Origin: Eutreptiella sp. 'Long Island Sound 2002'
Lineage: Eukaryota > Euglenozoa > Euglenophyceae > Eutreptiales > Eutreptiaceae
DNA: 64,000 nucleotides
Assembly: GCA_964036045.1 (NCBI GenBank)
Contig: OZ038379.1
Coordinates: 185,234,642-185,298,641, forward strand
Direction: 5' to 3'
Under the pieces are notes generated by a model. The model saw nothing but the letters and a program-made list of their open reading frames with translations. It was not told the DNA's origin and searched no databases. Positions 1 to 11,770 of the stretch are shown in pieces; positions within the stretch are counted from its first letter, which is position 1, and the number at the start of each line of letters is the position of its first letter. Position numbers and translations under genes: made by a program.

Positions 1-3000
1 GGATGCTCGGCCGCCTCTGAGAAAGGGGCATGCGCAAACAAGAGTCATGTGCAAGGGCCAGGACGGCAGTGCAGGGGTGGAGAGTCAACCTGAAGCAGGA
101 CTCAAAGCTGGGCTGACAGATAAGCGCCCAAGCAAGCTTTCAACCTCGTGCAGGCAGACTCAATGGCTGCGTGCATACAGTGGTCACGGAACGCGCCTGA
201 AGTCCTGTCTGCGTGCAATTCACGAAGATGCATTGCCCGGCTTGAATTTGCGCGCGTTGACCCGCAGCAGCTGAATCATCGAGAGGTAGCCCTGCTGCAA
301 GAAATGATTTGAATACTGTGATCCATGGGGCAGCACACAGGGGGGCGCTGACATGCAATCCCGGACCCACCCACCACCCCATCCCGTCACCTCACCTCCG
401 TCAACACACCCTTTGTCCGTCGGTACACCAGGAGGATCAACGCCAATGCAAAACAGAGCTTGGTACCGGAGCTGCCCCAGAGATGGGGACGCTTGAGTAT
501 TTCTGAGGTATATTTGTTGGGGTGTCCCCGGCCCGTTTTCCCCAATCCCCACCCCTCAGAGGCCCGCTTGGACCCAGCTGCCCCCTCGCCCCCCTTCGCA
601 TCACCCCATCTTAGGGTCCAGGGTCACACTGCAGCGTGCCCTCGGGACAGGACCTGCTGGGCCGCTTTCTTGAGGCTCAAGGCACGAGGCAGTCCAGCAG
701 ACATTATGTTTTCTTGGAATGGGGGTGCCCCTCCCTCGATCTGGACTTGATTGTGAATGTTTTTGACCTTCCCTGTCTTCCTACGCCAGTCACGCTTCCG
801 TATTCATGGTCGCCAACGGAAGCATCTGGCGCGGGACGCCGTCCTCTGTCCGCGTTTCCTCACGTCCGCCCTGCCCAACCTGTGGAAACAGAATGGTCCT
901 CAGCACGGTGCCCTGAGGCAGCCCCTGAAGCCGCGATACATGTGCCGAGAAAGCTGTCGTGCCGCCCAATCCCCGTGGTTGTGTTTGCCGGGGCCTTGCT
1001 GCCACGGAGGGCGCGCGCGGTGGTGTTGGGTGTTGCGCTGGGTGCCCCGGTCCTCTCGCAGAACCAGATCGTGCGCGTTGCTCTTCCGTGGTCCACGTTA
1101 GTTGCTCCCCTGCGTCTCTTGGGTTTGAATTGCACTGTGTGCTCCATCCGCTTGCTGGTGATTGGTCCTTTGCACGGCATAAGCCGGCCACTGTGTGATC
1201 TGAGGTTTGATCTTGATTCCACAAAAATTGCCCAATCTTTTGATGATTCACTAGCCACTGGCACCGTCAGCATCTGCATGCTTTTTCATTTTATTTTACG
1301 GGTGCAGAATTCCGGAATATTTTCTGTAACCCCAAGTTTTTCAAGAGAGGAGGAGGGTATTTTAATTTTTTTTTTGTTGAGAGCCGCAAGTTTTGAAGGT
1401 CAAATGTGAAGCAGCTTTTTGAACGCACCCCCCCCCTTTTTTCTAGATCCATGAATAAGTTCAGCACTGGAACCCATTCGGATATCTTCAGTGCTTTGCA
1501 CAGGGCATCCGCCTTCTCACGGCTGCTTTCCTCGCTCTCCATTCACTGCCAATTGTTAATACTTTTCACAGGCCTAGTGTTGTTGAAGTGTTTCCTTCTG
1601 CCCTTGGCTGACGGTGCACTCGGCACATCCACATCCACACCCACTCACGCCCACACCCGTTCACACCCCCATGCAGAGGCATGCACACTGGGGCCTCCTT
1701 GAGCAGCCAGTGGCCCCCCTCGTTAGCATGCCATTCATCTGCAACCGCGGTCTCTTGCACGTGTACTTCCGCGCAGGCACGCGCATGGTGCCATGGCAAA
1801 GTGCCGTCAGATCAGCGCTCCAAAAAAGTCTCGGTTCCTTGAAGCATGGTGAGGCATGTTGACCCCCTCAAAGGATAGCGACACGACCATCTCCCCCTGT
1901 TTGTGCCTCATCATACAGCGTCGGCATCAGTCCTGTTCGGCTGGGCGTCAGAGATGTGGTTGGGGTGTTGCTGATGGGGTTGGTGGTCGGATCCGGCCCA
2001 AACAAATCATTCTGCAGATGCTGCTTTACGCCTCCTGAAGTTCTGTTGATTTGAGAGGCCATATCCGCCGTCATCTGTGGCAATGGTACCCGGGCTGCAG
2101 GTCCCCAATCCAAATGACAGGCACCACCGAACCGCGAGAACCCTGAGCCAATGCTTCTGCTGCTGCGGTTATTGTTCTTGTTTGTGTGTTGGATTGAATC
2201 CCGTGGACACGTTTGCCGAGGTCTGGTTTGTGAGGACAGGGGTCCATCGCACGGTCCTGTTTGCCCCCCCCCCCCCGCCCTTTTGAAGGCAACGTTCTTC
2301 TTTCTTGCATCATTTGCGGCATTTATAAAGTTATGCAAATGATTTTAGTTTTCCAGAAGACACAGAGGCAGACCATGTGTGCAGACCACCTCCGATCTCA
2401 GTGCAGTTGTGTCTTTGTTGGGATTTGGGTTGAATCAGGCCTCGGTTTCAGGGGGGTTTCAGTCAAACACAAGCAAAGCGAGACGCTGCTGCTTTTGGGA
2501 TGCTTCGGAGTTGCAGTTCCCACTGCGTGCCCCTGCGCCAGATGATGTCATCAGTCCCGTGCCCTTGCCCTCCCGCCTTTGGACCACGACGCATTGCAAA
2601 GGCGTAGTTTGCGGTGCCTCCACAGGAGTTCACTGCCTTGCACATGGGGCAGACCGAAGCACGAACCCTATACGTTTGTCAAGGTCTCGTACGGCAGTCC
2701 AAAGACGCCAGCACAATGGATGGAGCTTTTGGGGGACGCCATGAATGCCAGTTAGAGGAATGACGTTGGGGACCGTGCAGCCATTGCGGTCTCTTTGAGT
2801 TACGAGTCATGCCAAAGTCATGACGTGGGCCCGAGAGGAGAGGGCTTGTCTGCACCATTGAACTGCCAAGCGCGCACGCATTTGCGGACGCTCAGTGGAT
2901 TGTGATAGGTGGTCTGGGGCAGACTTGGCACTAGCGTCTGCCAGGTCACGCGTGATAAGAAGGAGCTGCATCTTCCTGCGCCAGACATGGGACACGACTT

Positions 3001-6000
3001 GTTCCTACTGAGTTGTGGTTGCGACAGCAGCGGATATTACCGAGTGGTACATGGGACAGCGCTGATTCCTAACGAAACTCAGTTCCCCTGCCGGACACTA
3101 GTGCCATGTCTGGTCTGGGGTTTCTTGCCGAACAGGGTGTTGGCGTCAGCAATCCGTCGAGCTGGCACGTGTGGTGGGCCATCACGTCCCCTGAAGGTTG
3201 CATGATATGCACCAAGTCCAGCCTCCATCCCCCGGCAATGAATAGAGCACTGCACCCTCCCCCCACATCGGATCCATTCTCTCCCTCTTTATGGCAAACC
3301 ATCCCCTCCCCTTCTCACCCCTACAGCAGTTAAAGTGCATTAGGCTCGGGCGATAGGTGGCAACTGCCAGAGGCGAGTCATGGAACCCACGGTCACAGGG
3401 CCACTGCACGTTGCTGCTGTTGGGTGGCATATGTGCGCTGGATGGACCGCGGGGCCATGCGAGGCAACAGAGGGAAGGTCGGTTTGCATGGTGATGTCTG
3501 GCAAAATGATTCACGCCCCCCCTCTTGAATGCCTGAACCTCCCACCCTGACCCTGCTGACCACGGGCCTCCTGTTGTCAATTCTCTCGGGGTTAGTTAAG
3601 AAGAGTTGCTGGTGCTGGAAATTGGGAATGCTCGAGTTTGTGGGTGCCTTTGCACGCCCCCCCCCCCCCCCACCCCCCATTCGAAGCTGTAGGTTTGTAT
3701 CAGTAGAGGGTGTATCAGAGGGCGTAGGACTGAATCTGAGGAAAGCGGTGCATGAATGTCGCATACCATCCTGGCATCTGTACACGTTTATCTATGTTGT
3801 GGTGGTTGGCGATTGAATGCGCTCCGCTGGCACAACGGTCACGCAAAAGGCACCAGAGTCTTTGGTGGTGGCGCCGTTCCTGCCAATCCTCACACACAAC
3901 CGGAAACACAACTGTCATGACAATCTGAGACCCCCCTCATTGTATTTTGCGCACATTTCTATCCTGTTTTGGGGATTGGAGATCTTGAAGTGATGGGTCA
4001 GAATATGTGTACATAGGACGCCCCCAGTGCACTTTACTTGAAACCATGCATCGCTGGCCATCATCTGGTCTTTACTTTTGTAATATTTACGAAGGATCAA
4101 CACCAGAGTGCGGCTGTCCCCGTATGGTATGACAAGAAGGACAACTGTGCAGTAAAGGGGTGTTACGTGCGCCATGCCTGCACTGTGCACGCGCGGCACA
4201 AATTCCCTGTTTTCCAACCCAATTGACAGAAAATCCACCGTGCGGCGTCCCTGACGCACTGTGCAGGTATTTCGGGGTGACACCACAGGGGCGTTCCCTG
4301 CGCGCTTTTCGTTTGTACCGCACCCAACACCCATAGTTCATGGGAGTAGGGGCATGGGTGTGGTTCCAGGCGACGCTGTCGGGTTTGAGGAGAGGAAGGC
4401 AGTCTGTGGAATCCACGCAGGTGTTTGGACTGGAGGCTCCCAAGGACAACCAAACGACCCACCCGGTACGCCATTGTACCCAAGTCACCCAAGTGATTCA
4501 CGCCCTGCACATGCTGTGCGCAAACGCCCCCGTGGACTGTGCATCAGAGCACATGGCTCGCCGGTTATGTGCCGACCATCAGCAGTGCACCAATCACCAT
4601 CTTGTGTTGTGCTGCAGTGGGACGGGGCCAGGCTTTTGCTTAGTGGGGGGGGGGGGAGGGGTCAGGGCAGGTTCCTAGTGAGGAGCCTACTCAGTTGCCC
4701 ACAAGGCGGGGCTCCTTCCTACTGAGCTGACCGGCATGTGGGGCTGGATCCTACTGAGATCCCCTCACCAGGGCAGGGGGTCACCCCCAGCCCCCGCCCC
4801 CACAAAGCAAAGGCCTGGACGGGGCGCCTCCCGTTGCCCCTATTGCAACGCCAGACAAGCAGACAAGCAGAGCCGGGGGCAGTTTGGAGCCAACACTAAC
4901 AGGACTGAGCGCCTACACTTTGAGAACGCTTTGGGCTTTGAATGTGATGTTGGGGCCCCTTGCCCCTGCCACAACACCACACACCCAACGCCCGGGGCAG
5001 CCTGCAAATGGTGGCCAGCCTGCATGGCAGACACATTCGTGCTCCCTTCCCTCGAACCAAAGGGAAGGCGAATCTCTGGGTCATCAGCATTTCTTAAGTA
5101 TCTTCATTTTTAATCGGCATCAGATTAGATTGCTGCGTGTGTCTTCACACGGAAGGAAGATTGCACAAAACTTGGGGCCCTCATTCCTTGAAATATTCAG
5201 ATGCCTTGCTGTGCAAGCGGTTGTTTGTGGTTCTGTTGTCTTGCACTGGGTGAATTATTAACGCTGGAAGTTGGTCCAATGTGTACTACATGGCACAGAC
5301 TTTGCCGGAGTTGGGATGAGGAATGGCGGGACAATGTTGATTCCCACAGAGGCAGAAGCAAATAGCAAATCACCAACAGCAGGTCTCATTGAATGGATTT
5401 AGCAAGCAGTCCTGTGTTTGTTCCTTGCAGCAGACTGCTGGGCTTCAGTCTTGCAGCTTGGGCATGAAGGGTGCAGTTTATATTTAGCGCACAACCCACC
5501 TTGGGATCTGGAGCATCCAACCTGGGCTTGTAGTGGCAGGTGACAGTGGCAAGTTTTTTCTACAGTTGTGTGTGCTCACAGAGTCTTGTATTAGGAATGC
5601 TGTGCGCTGTGTACTGCTTTCGATGCTTGGAACAAATTTTAATGCACCCAAAGTCAATGAGTTACCTCTGCCCCCCCCTCCCCCGTGCTGGTTTTTCGGG
5701 CACACATCATAACCTTTTTGAATTCTTTGCCAACTAGCTTTGCAGCCCTCAATTGGTATTTTGGGAGTATCTTCTCTGCCTATGCACTTCCCCACCGGCT
5801 GCATGCAAAAATTGTTTGGTGGAACATATCAACACCCGTGTAGTGTTGAACATGAATCCACCCGTAAATGGGTTATGCGTTGGGTGTTTCGCAACAGTAT
5901 GCCAGCACTGGATTGTCGCCATGCAGCCACTTTCACCTTTGAAATATCTTGTCATACCACTAAGTTTTACTTGATTTTTCAGATTGATGTTTGGCCTTTG

Positions 6001-7411
6001 GGCGTGGCAGGCACATCCTTGAAGAAACTGTAAACAGCTTCAGGTCCCATTTGAAACCCCGGCCATGCCTGCCTGCCTTGCTTGTGGCCAGTCATTGAAT
6101 ATTGCATGCCGAATGCATGACTTCCATGATGTACACCTGAGCTATTTGGTCATCTGGGTGTTGACAAATAAATCTCCAGTCAGAAGCTGTGAGGAAACGT
6201 AAAGGAGAGTGAGGCCTGGTGAAAAGGGACAGGGGATGTTGTCCCCAATAAAAAAGAAAAGTGGAAAGATTTTTCTCAGCGTTGCTGAGTTGTTTGATTC
6301 TAGTCAATCATGTTCTTTGCTCTTTTTGAGCATGTTTTTAGTTAGTTTCTTTGTAAGGCTATGTTGAATTGAGTTTCAGTTGAGGTGTTTATAAAGTCTT
6401 TGGCTTTTGTGCAGAACCTGGTCCCTTTGCAAATATACCTGTGCATACATGTACATACATACTGACACATATTTTCCAGTATGTATGTCATTGTGGTGGT
6501 GGTGTGCTTGAGAACCCAAACACCACCACTACTATTCTTCTGTAATGCATTTAATCCGCCTACCAACCCAATTGACACACTCTCCTTGATTGCCATCTGA
6601 ACATATATGTTGTGTTTTATAGAGCCTGTCCATACGCTATGTACATATTGGTGCTGTCACCAGCCACTTCAAGTGCTGCGGAGGTGCCAAGATTGTCATT
6701 CTGCCCTTGCTTGTGCTTCACAGGAGCAAATGTCTGTTTTTTTTCTCATGGTGTTCGCACAGTCATCAGTTCATCGCATGGGACCCTTAGCGCTATGTAC
6801 ACCGGCCATTCTCGCTCTTTCTGGCTGGCCACTCAATACGATAGCACCTGGCGGACTGACCTGTGGGGTGACCAACCCCAGCCTCACGGCGATAGAAATA
6901 GCTCTTAGTTGGAAATCGTATGGAAGAAAGCACGGATTTGAGCAATCCAGCTCTGACTTCAGCGTCCTGAAAAGAGCATTTTTTGGACCAGTCTTCTCAC
7001 TACAAAATTTTTCGTCATGAAAAACTGGGTAATTTGCCCATTTTACCTCCTGTTTTTTCGTTTTCATTTTCGAAAATAGTGTACCTATTTTGGCCACCTA
7101 AGGCAGTGGCAAAGTGCAGAGTTGAGTAGAACTAATAATTGCTGTTCGAAAATTGACAAAAAAGCATACAACCAAACAACAAGAAAATTACATTAATTTT
7201 CTGAGCATATTCTGCCCTCCAATCAAGCTGGTACACTCCACTGGTGGCATGCCACAGCTACTAACCTTGAATGTCCTCACCCAACGTACAAAGCAACCCG
7301 CCTGCATTCACTGCAGCACCACTGTCTGCAGTCAGTATGTATGTGTGGTGCAGCTGAGCGAGTACAAGTTCACAAAGAGCCTAGAAACCAAGGGTCCCCC
7401 CTGTGTATTTA
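1..7411. other. gene-poor DNA, no supported gene
   Basis: No open frame here shows a recognisable domain, repeat structure or splice pattern that I can support. The longest (636-1409, plus) has no motif and overlaps open frames on the other strand. The stretch contains G/C homopolymer runs (C at 2264-2276, C at 3657-3671, G at 4645-4656) and a CA/CCACAC-rich patch around 1620-1680. It could be intergenic DNA, intron or decayed repeats. I found no LTR termini, tRNA or CRISPR-like array in it. Confidence 0.5.
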
Positions 7412-7671
7412 CCCCCCCCCCCCTCTTGTAATAGCTACGCCCTTGTACCCGTAATAGCTACAGTAGGCGTAGGGACTGTATTAATTTGGTACCTAATTTT
7501 AATTCGGTACAAATGTAGTGCAGCCGCATAACACATGGGTTTGGTGACAAATTTGCCAGCTACATAGGGTCATGGACACATTTGTTGTGAGTGTTTGCCC
7601 ACTTCAACCCACATAGCTCTGATTTGGGGGATATTTGTGTAGTATATCCCCCTTTCTTGCACCAGCTCACC

Positions 7672-7980
7672 ATGCAATCTTCTCTTTTTCAACCTGGGCG
7701 TCCAGTGATTTTTACACGTTCCACCGGTGAGCGTGTGGATGCCACAATGAAGGGGCCATCAGAGAAGGGGGACCTGTTTGCGGTGTTGGAGTACATGAAG
7801 GGTGGGCAGGTGGTCACACACCCCTGTGCCCCCTTTTCAAAGAACGAGTTCTTCATCCGATCACCGTCCCCATCCCGGGAGCCGGAGGTGCACTCATACC
7901 ATGCATTCTCTCACGTGTATGGGGGCGCCTCAAGCGCAGTGCGCGCGCAGTGCAACTATTTGGGCGTCTGGCCGTACTAG
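7672..7980 (+). CDS. small hypothetical protein, possible SH3-like fold
   Basis: A 102-residue frame starts at an ATG in a CACC context inside the TIR element. The first ~60 residues (FQPGRPVIF...GERVDATMKG...LEYMKGG) alternate small beta-type stretches with glycines and look like a small SH3/KOW-like barrel; the remainder is Ser/Pro/His-rich. The fold is inference from pattern only, and I do not recognise a family. The frame is open a further 27 codons upstream without an ATG. No intron sites or promoter are evident. It may be cargo of the surrounding element or a chance frame. Confidence 0.3.
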   Translation: MQSSLFQPGRPVIFTRSTGERVDATMKGPSEKGDLFAVLEYMKGGQVVTHPCAPFSKNEFFIRSPSPSREPEVHSYHAFSHVYGGASSAVRAQCNYLGVWPY

Positions 7981-8069
7981 AGACCCATACTTTGAGATAC
8001 TAGGGGCCCCTAGGGGCATCATGGTGACCCCTAGCGGAGGTTTTGACTTCTGATTTTGTCCCCCTTTGT

Positions 8070-8262
8070 TTGCATTTATAAGAATTAGTGGATGCTAGGG
8101 TGGATTTCTCATATGTGCATATCAGGTTTTTCAAAGGCTATTTGCACCATATCTGTTTGCAGGATACTATCAGCCTTCATTCATTGCTATGTCATCTTTG
8201 CCAAGCTCTGTTGCTGCCCAGACCACTGCGACCTCTGCTTCGGACCCCTTGGTCTGGTTTCA
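8070..8262 (+). repeat. diverged relic of the 3' half of an element-B-type LTR
   Basis: This stretch matches 30430-30613 and 42996-43179 along its whole length (shared GTGGATTTCTCATATGTGCA and CATATCTGTTTGCAGGATAC) and ends with the same GGTCTGGTTTCA terminus as the B LTRs. It is clearly more diverged than the two B LTRs are from one another, so it comes from an older or different copy. The 5' half of the LTR is missing. It lies within the TIR element at 7412-8593. Confidence 0.8.
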
Positions 8263-8320
8263 ATGTGTCCTTGAGGGTGGCGACCAATGCGCTATTCATG
8301 GCCTTTCCAGTTGTGCATGA
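8189..8320 (+). pseudogene. 43-codon frame matching the LTR-encoded start of element B gag
   Basis: The frame begins with MSSLPSSVAAQTTATSA and continues to VWF. It matches the first residues of element B gag (MSSVPSNVAAHATATSA...VWF), which are also encoded inside the LTR. After the LTR terminus the sequence diverges and stops within 20 codons. Several differences between the copies are synonymous, which argues that this LTR segment is, or was, translated. It is a remnant and not a functional gene. Confidence 0.55.
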
Positions 8321-8684
8321 TGTGTGCTATGTGAAGGGAAGGTAGTTTGCAGCTTTCTTGAGCTGGGGCGGTTTGGGTCACCCAATTCTAACGGCGTTTC
8401 CAAGGGGTGTGCTTGGGGGCTCTTCGGGGGGAACATAGTCTAAAAGTAGCGCGCAGTGCGCGCGCAGTGCAAAGACTCTCCCTATGTCGGTAGTTGTATG
8501 TGTCGTGCGCAAGCCACACCCTTGTAATAGCTACAGTAGGCGTAGGGACCGTATTAATTCCGTACTTTGGCGTAGCTATTACAAAGGGGGGGGTACCTGC
8601 AAGATGACACACAGGAACTCATGAACTGTTCAGTGGCATTTGGTGTGCGCACAAACAGCTTAAGCATCAGTCTACGTTCTGCAG

Positions 8685-9720
8685 TCAAAAATGGAAAAGC
8701 TGATATTTTTTGATATTCTGACCATTCACAATGATAGAATATCCTCTGTAAAGCATGTTTTAGCCCCTCTTTGTGTGTTTTTCCGCGACGGCGACCCCCC
8801 TCCCCCTTTATTTGGGGTCGTAGGCGGACACCGACTGCGGCCTCCAATACGGTGCCAGCCATGTTCCGCGCAGCTTCCCGTGCCGTGGCCGTAGACATGG
8901 AGGGAGAGCCATCAGACACAATGGTGGGCGCGCCCTCTGTGCCTCTGCCAAAGCAGTCCTCTTTATCGCTGCCGCGGCATTGGCAGCACGGCTCGGCGGG
9001 CACGGAAGAGACCTAGTCCCCCCCAGTGCGTCCTTCTTGGCTGCTGTGCAGGCGCACGCGGAGGGCTTGTAGGGGAGGACATGGGCGCCTGAAATCGACT
9101 CAGCCCACCTTCCCGCCCCTCGACCTCAGCGGGCACTAAACCCCGAATGCCCTCTTTGTGTGTTTTTCAGTCCCTCTTGGCTGCCGTGCAGGCTCAGGCG
9201 GGGGGCTTGTAGAGGAGGACACGGGCGCTTGAACTCGACTCAGCCCACCACCGCGCCTTTCGACCTCTGTACATATTCCAATGGACGCTAAACGACGAAT
9301 GCCCTCCTTGTCTGTTTTTCCCCTATTTGGGTGTGTGTTTTGGAGGGGGGGGGGCTTCCCAAGGGGGCTCGGGCACAACCTACAGCTTTCCAGCCTTTGC
9401 AGCTCAAAAATAGAATTTTTGGAAACTGATTTTTTTTCTACATTTTGGGCATCCACAATGATCAATTATCTTGTGTAAAGCATGCCTTAGACCCTATTCA
9501 TGTGCTTCTCACCCTAATTAGGTGTCTAGACGGGGGCAAGGGGCTGGGGCACAACCTGTTTAAAGGGTCTTTCCACTCTCGGCGGCTCTACAATGGACAT
9601 TTCCAAAACCGATCTTTTTGGTGTTCTGACCATTCATAATGATCAAATATCCTACGGAAAGCATGGTTTAGACTTTCTAAATGTCTTTTTCACAGTATTT
9701 GGGTGTTGGCAAGGAGATGG
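8685..9720. repeat. three diverged copies of a ~140-170 bp repeat
   Basis: Similar blocks occur at about 8685-8820, 9403-9550 and 9587-9720. Each has an AT-rich start (a GATATTCTGACCATTCACAATGAT-like core), then AAAGCATG.TTTAGACC and a T-rich stretch, then a G-rich end. Their arrangement is irregular, separated by a different duplicated unit (9031-9310). No coding potential shared by the three copies was found. Nothing else is seen in 8594-8684. Confidence 0.65.
9031..9310. repeat. tandem duplication of a 140 bp unit
   Basis: Copy 1 (9031-9170) and copy 2 (9171-~9310) both begin TCCNTCTTGGCTGC and share CTTGTAG.GGAGGACA.GGGCG, CTCGACTCAGCCCACC-like text and GAATGCCCTC.TTGT at the end. The second copy has a short insertion (TGTACATATTCCAATG). 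A third, partial end is visible at 8760-8800. Confidence 0.75.
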
Positions 9721-10791
9721 AGGGGCTTCTGAATAACGTTGTGACTAGCTAAGTGATTGACCGAATGTGCCCCCTCCCTCTTCGAGGTGTCTTGCCGATA
9801 CGATAGGCAATAGAGTTTCTTGCAGGGTGGGGGTGACAACGTCTTCGGTGGTGACGATTTCAAGCATGTGTTGCCTTCTGTGTGCAATCCAAACAAAACA
9901 ATGGCTCCATTGCGGCCATCTCCGGTGCGCCACCGAAGACGAAAAAGTAGCCACGTTTTCTTCAGCGGAAAGACCCGAAGCCTATAGTACCATTTCCGTG
10001 TCCTCCACCTCGCACGTTTGTTTTACCATGATATGAAGATTGTGTTTGATATCACAGCTGAATTTGGTGGCCCTTCTTTGAATTCAAAAGAAATCCAAAT
10101 ATCTCTTAGGGTCAAAACATTTCATGCCAACACAGATCTTTTTTAGGGTTGGGGGCAAGGGGGTTGTGCACCGGGTAGCGGGGTCCCTTTTGCCGTAGCC
10201 CATAATTTCCAGGTTTTGCTGACCTATGATCCATTGTGATTTTGGGATTGGTTGTTGTCAGTTGGTGTTCAAGGAGGCAGCTAGCGCACATTGTTGCACG
10301 TTACATCTTTTTTAGGATGCGCGCCTGCCGCTTGCATATTTCTGATTGGTGATGACCTAGTTCCAACCGTGCTGGCGTATTTCTACATGGTGCTCTTATT
10401 TGTGACTGCTGCTGGCCGAGTCTCGGTTTTGCCGGTGTTGGTTTGCTCTAACTAGTCTTGGCCTTCCTTTCACCTGTGCCGCCCATTCTTAAACCATTGC
10501 TGGCCTATTCGTAATCGGAGCGAGCATCTTTCAGAATTGTGCAAGCCTAGACTTTTTGACCCTGAAAGACCTTGAAAACGGCCCCTGCAAATCACACAAA
10601 TCACGGCAGTTAGGCAGTTGGGCCACCACATCTTTGAGATATGCCTAGTTTGAAATAGGCCCCCATGACCTGTTTCCAACTAGTGTAGTCGTATTTTTGA
10701 CCGGAGTGGGTTTATCTACCAGAATGTTTTTGTTTTTGCAATGCCACGGTCAGACGTTGACCTCAAAATATCTATGACAGGAAAATATAAA
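9721..10791. other. intergenic stretch left of element D
   Basis: Unique-looking DNA without a supported gene. A minus-strand frame (9954-9745) reads as a plausible 69-residue peptide but has no recognisable motif. The right boundary is the first base of the D LTR; the five flanking bases are ATAAA, whose duplicate would lie outside the window. Confidence 0.4.
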
Positions 10792-11577
10792 AGTAAGAAA
10801 AAGTGCTTTTCCAATGCTTTGAGGCATACTCTAGTTGTATTAGAGATGCACTGAGCATCCAGGCATTTCTATCTTAGTATTGGTCCCACCAAAACTGGTG
10901 ATAACACATTTTGACCTATGGAACCAAACACCCAATCAGGATATGGAGTGGACCCCTTAATCCCCTTTCAATGTGAGGCAAATCATCTTTTCCTGAGTTG
11001 ACTGAGAACTGACATATCCAAGGCAGAGCCTATGAATTTATCTATGTTTTTCCATGAATACTTAGCTGTCCTAGTGGTATGCACCCTAGGGGGCTGGGCA
11101 CCTCTTTTTGAGAGGTCCTGGGTTCAATTCCTGGTCAGCCTAGCTAAGTAGGAAGATCCCATGTGACATGGCAGTGACCTCATCGCCACATGCCCTGCCA
11201 CCTCAGCACATATGGGACCCAAAACAAAGAGTGCACATCTCCTGAGATGGCACTATGGAGATAGAGTGACCATGGGGCAGTTTTCCAACTCTTTTCCAAA
11301 ACAATTCAGCTATCTTTGTGAATATGCATTCCGATTTGACCTGAGTTGCAGTTTCTGTGAATATCCTTTCATCTTTCACTGTTTACACTGCAGCCCTTCA
11401 TGCTTTGATCCTGATTCTCTTCTCCTTGCACACCTCTGGCTTGGGTTATCCTGGATTGACTCTATTTCAGCAAACAAAAGGTTTTCATCTCCAAAAACAA
11501 GCAGCAGTAAACCCTACACCAGCAGCAAGCAGCAGGAGAGACAAAAACACAGTGTTGAAACCACTATAAACTTTTCT
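10792..11577 (+). repeat. 5' LTR of element D
   Basis: Homologous to the 817 bp LTRs of element C with the same termini (AGTAAGAAAAAG... and ...AAACTTTTCT), followed at once by GGTAGCAAGAGGCAG as in C. It is 786 bp, shorter partly because it lacks a ~20 bp tandem duplication (AAGTAGGAAGATCCC unit) present in C. It contains the tRNA-like segment described separately (about 11075-11150). Confidence 0.9.
11074..11150 (+). other. tRNA-like segment inside the D LTR
   Basis: A-box-like TAGTGGTATGC (11082-11092), a perfect 5-bp stem ACCTC/GAGGT closing a 7-base TTTTTGA loop, and a B-box GGTTCAATTCC (about 11120-11131) lie in tRNA order and spacing. Read as a tRNA the anticodon would be UUU (Lys). 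The acceptor stem pairs poorly, so it is a tRNA-like relic or an internal pol III-type promoter, not a normal tRNA gene. Confidence 0.5.
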
Positions 11578-11770
11578 GGTAGCAAGAGGCAGTCTGTCTC
11601 TGCGCACCGGCAGCAACCCCGCGCCGTACATCCAGTGCGCCGAGTACAGGCACATATAAGCAGAAGGGCGAGAAGATGGACACAAGGAAGGAGGACGCCG
11701 ACGTGAAGACAGCGCCAGCGCCTGAGGCACCGGCAAGGCCAGCACCTGGGGAACCTGGACCTGGACCTAG
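11578..11770 (+). pseudogene. element D leader, PBS and first gag codons (segment 1)
   Basis: GGTAGCAAGAGGCAG at 11578, with the last T of the LTR, resembles a primer-binding site for initiator tRNA-Met (expected TGGTAGCAGAGG, here with one extra A). Gag starts at ATG 11676 with MDTRKEDADVKTAPAPEAP, alignable with the C gag start MDPGRVDAEVNTAPAPETP. The frame runs to 11770, where element A is inserted between the duplicated CCTAG sites. Gag resumes in frame at 58292. Confidence 0.85.

Larger units (their letters stand above)
7412..8593. mobile_element. 1.2 kb element with terminal inverted repeats (unclassified)
   Basis: The left end (7412-7441) is a poly-C run followed by a TTGTAATAGCTACGCC core. 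The right end (8569-8593) is its reverse complement, GGCGTAGCTATTACAA followed by poly-G. Inside, GTAATAGCTACAGTAGGCG plus the next ~20 bases occurs in the same orientation near both ends (7451 and 8524). The interior carries a 102-codon frame (7672-7980) and a relic of the LTR of element B (about 8070-8262). No transposase is present, so it would be non-autonomous. No clear target-site duplication was found, partly because the ends are homopolymers. It may instead be two inverted copies of a short repeat. Confidence 0.5.

Noticed and set aside
636-1409. 257-codon plus-strand frame
   Set aside because: No ATG-supported start context, domain or splice pattern; overlapping frames on the opposite strand are of similar quality, and composition looks noncoding.
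11074-11150. Genuine tRNA-Lys gene
   Set aside because: Acceptor stem and T stem pair poorly and the segment sits inside an LTR, repeated with the LTR; kept only as tRNA-like.
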